From Streptomyces roseoverticillatus (lineage in GTDB: Bacteria; Actinomycetota; Actinomycetes; Streptomycetales; Streptomycetaceae), in assembly GCF_000719265.1 (NCBI RefSeq), contig NZ_JOFL01000007.1, positions 1-64,000 of the forward strand: a DNA stretch of 64,000 bases, read 5' to 3'. Positions within the stretch are counted from its first letter, which is position 1, and the number at the start of each line of letters is the position of its first letter. This document shows positions 63,612-64,000 of this stretch, one piece after another. The notes under the pieces were generated by a model. That model was not told the DNA's origin. It saw only the letters and a list, made by a program, of their open reading frames with translations, and did not search any database. Both the position numbers and the translations under genes were made by a program.

Positions 63612-64000
63612 ATGAGCACACAGCCCCACTCTTACGCAGCCGACGATCCCGAAATCGCACTGAAGTACGCGATCCAACACATCCGGGGGGACGACCGGGT
63701 GCAGATCGTTGAGGGGGTCATCGAGCCGATGTCACCGACCTGGGGCCACGAAAAGCCCATCACCAAGATCCGCAGGCAGATCGAGTCGACAACAGACAAG
63801 TTGGGCTGCGTCATCGGCGCGGGAAACATCGATCTTCCGGGCACCAGTAACTGGTACATCCCCGACATGGCTGTTGTGCCTGAACACCTCGAGGAGGCCG
63901 ATGTTGTAGTACCCGACCAGACCCTGCTCGTGGTTGAAGTCACTTCGGATTCCAACGGAGACACGGACCGGATCGTCAAACGCCGCCGCTACGCCGAATT
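63612..64000 (+). CDS. Uma2-type (DUF820) PD-(D/E)XK-like endonuclease family protein, partial
   Basis: The first 129 codons of a gene cut by the window edge. The N terminus MSTQPHSYAADDPEIALKYA is followed by VQIVEGVIEPMSPTWGHEKP, NWYIPDMAVVP and TLLVVEVTSDSNGDTDRIVK with RRRYAEF, the core of the Uma2/DUF820 restriction-like fold: Asp in the PD motif, Glu in VEVTS and the downstream Lys. These proteins are abundant in Streptomyces and of unclear role. GGAGG precedes the ATG. Confidence 0.82.
   Translation, partial: MSTQPHSYAADDPEIALKYAIQHIRGDDRVQIVEGVIEPMSPTWGHEKPITKIRRQIESTTDKLGCVIGAGNIDLPGTSNWYIPDMAVVPEHLEEADVVVPDQTLLVVEVTSDSNGDTDRIVKRRRYAE

Overview
The window is a piece of a Streptomyces (or very close actinomycete) chromosome. 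GC content and GC3 are very high, GTG/TTG starts are common, one rare TTA codon is seen, and secreted, lipoprotein and lectin-like proteins abound. The gene order recalls the S. coelicolor core around aconitase (SCO5999), ngcEFG-rok7B7-xylFGH (SCO6005-6011), dxs (SCO6013) and fadAB (about SCO6026-6027), read in reverse; this comparison is from memory. Accessory blocks are spliced between the core genes.

1-9.8 kb: an RNase D-like nuclease; a scar holding a transposase tail and a beheaded cupin gene; an NmrA-type reductase behind a near-perfect SoxR box; the fadA-fadB beta-oxidation operon with a strong terminator; a decayed DUF5753 regulator; a type II toxin-antitoxin pair with a palindrome over its start codon; a mycothiol-nitroreductase-like DsbA-fold protein and a two-domain GNAT acetyltransferase.

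9.8-16.8 kb: a lipoprotein diverges from an operon coding for a double sensor-like membrane protein, PgsB, PgsC and a membrane-anchored NlpC/P60 peptidase. This looks like a poly-gamma-glutamate (or similar amide polymer) synthesis set without PgsA. A small anchored protein follows.

16.8-30.7 kb: a tachylectin-like secreted lectin; a 3,270-residue RHS polymorphic toxin with LamG, RHS core, Hint autoprotease and a CxxC/PDHQP toxin tip; an overlapping immunity gene; and a second propeller/lectin-like protein. Base composition changes at the predicted Hint cleavage site.

30.7-40.5 kb: a NYN/PIN-like small protein, an amino-acid permease, dxs (MEP isoprenoid pathway) and xylFGH with the ROK regulator rok7B7 upstream. 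A palindrome before xylF is the likely ROK operator.

40.5-46.3 kb: an island that appears to separate rok7B7 from ngcEFG: an ALF-repeat pseudogene, an SGNH hydrolase with VCBS/FG-GAP repeats, an acyltransferase-3 membrane protein and a secreted Asp/His/Arg-repeat protein.

46.3-57.7 kb: ngcEFG (N-acetylglucosamine/chitobiose ABC importer), a GH92 alpha-mannosidase with a LacI-type operator and a TTA codon, a VCBS protein, an EF-hand protein, a secreted protein and a short MetE-like methyltransferase.

57.7-64 kb: a compact RiPP-like locus (two paralogous small peptides ending in CIPAAVAS plus H or R, followed by a PqqD-like/M50 metalloprotease), aconitase acnA with an iron-box-like site and an 18-bp palindrome upstream, a truncated alpha/beta hydrolase and an edge-truncated Uma2-type protein.

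The RiPP-like peptide/protease locus is the best candidate for an undescribed system; the RHS toxin-immunity module comes second.
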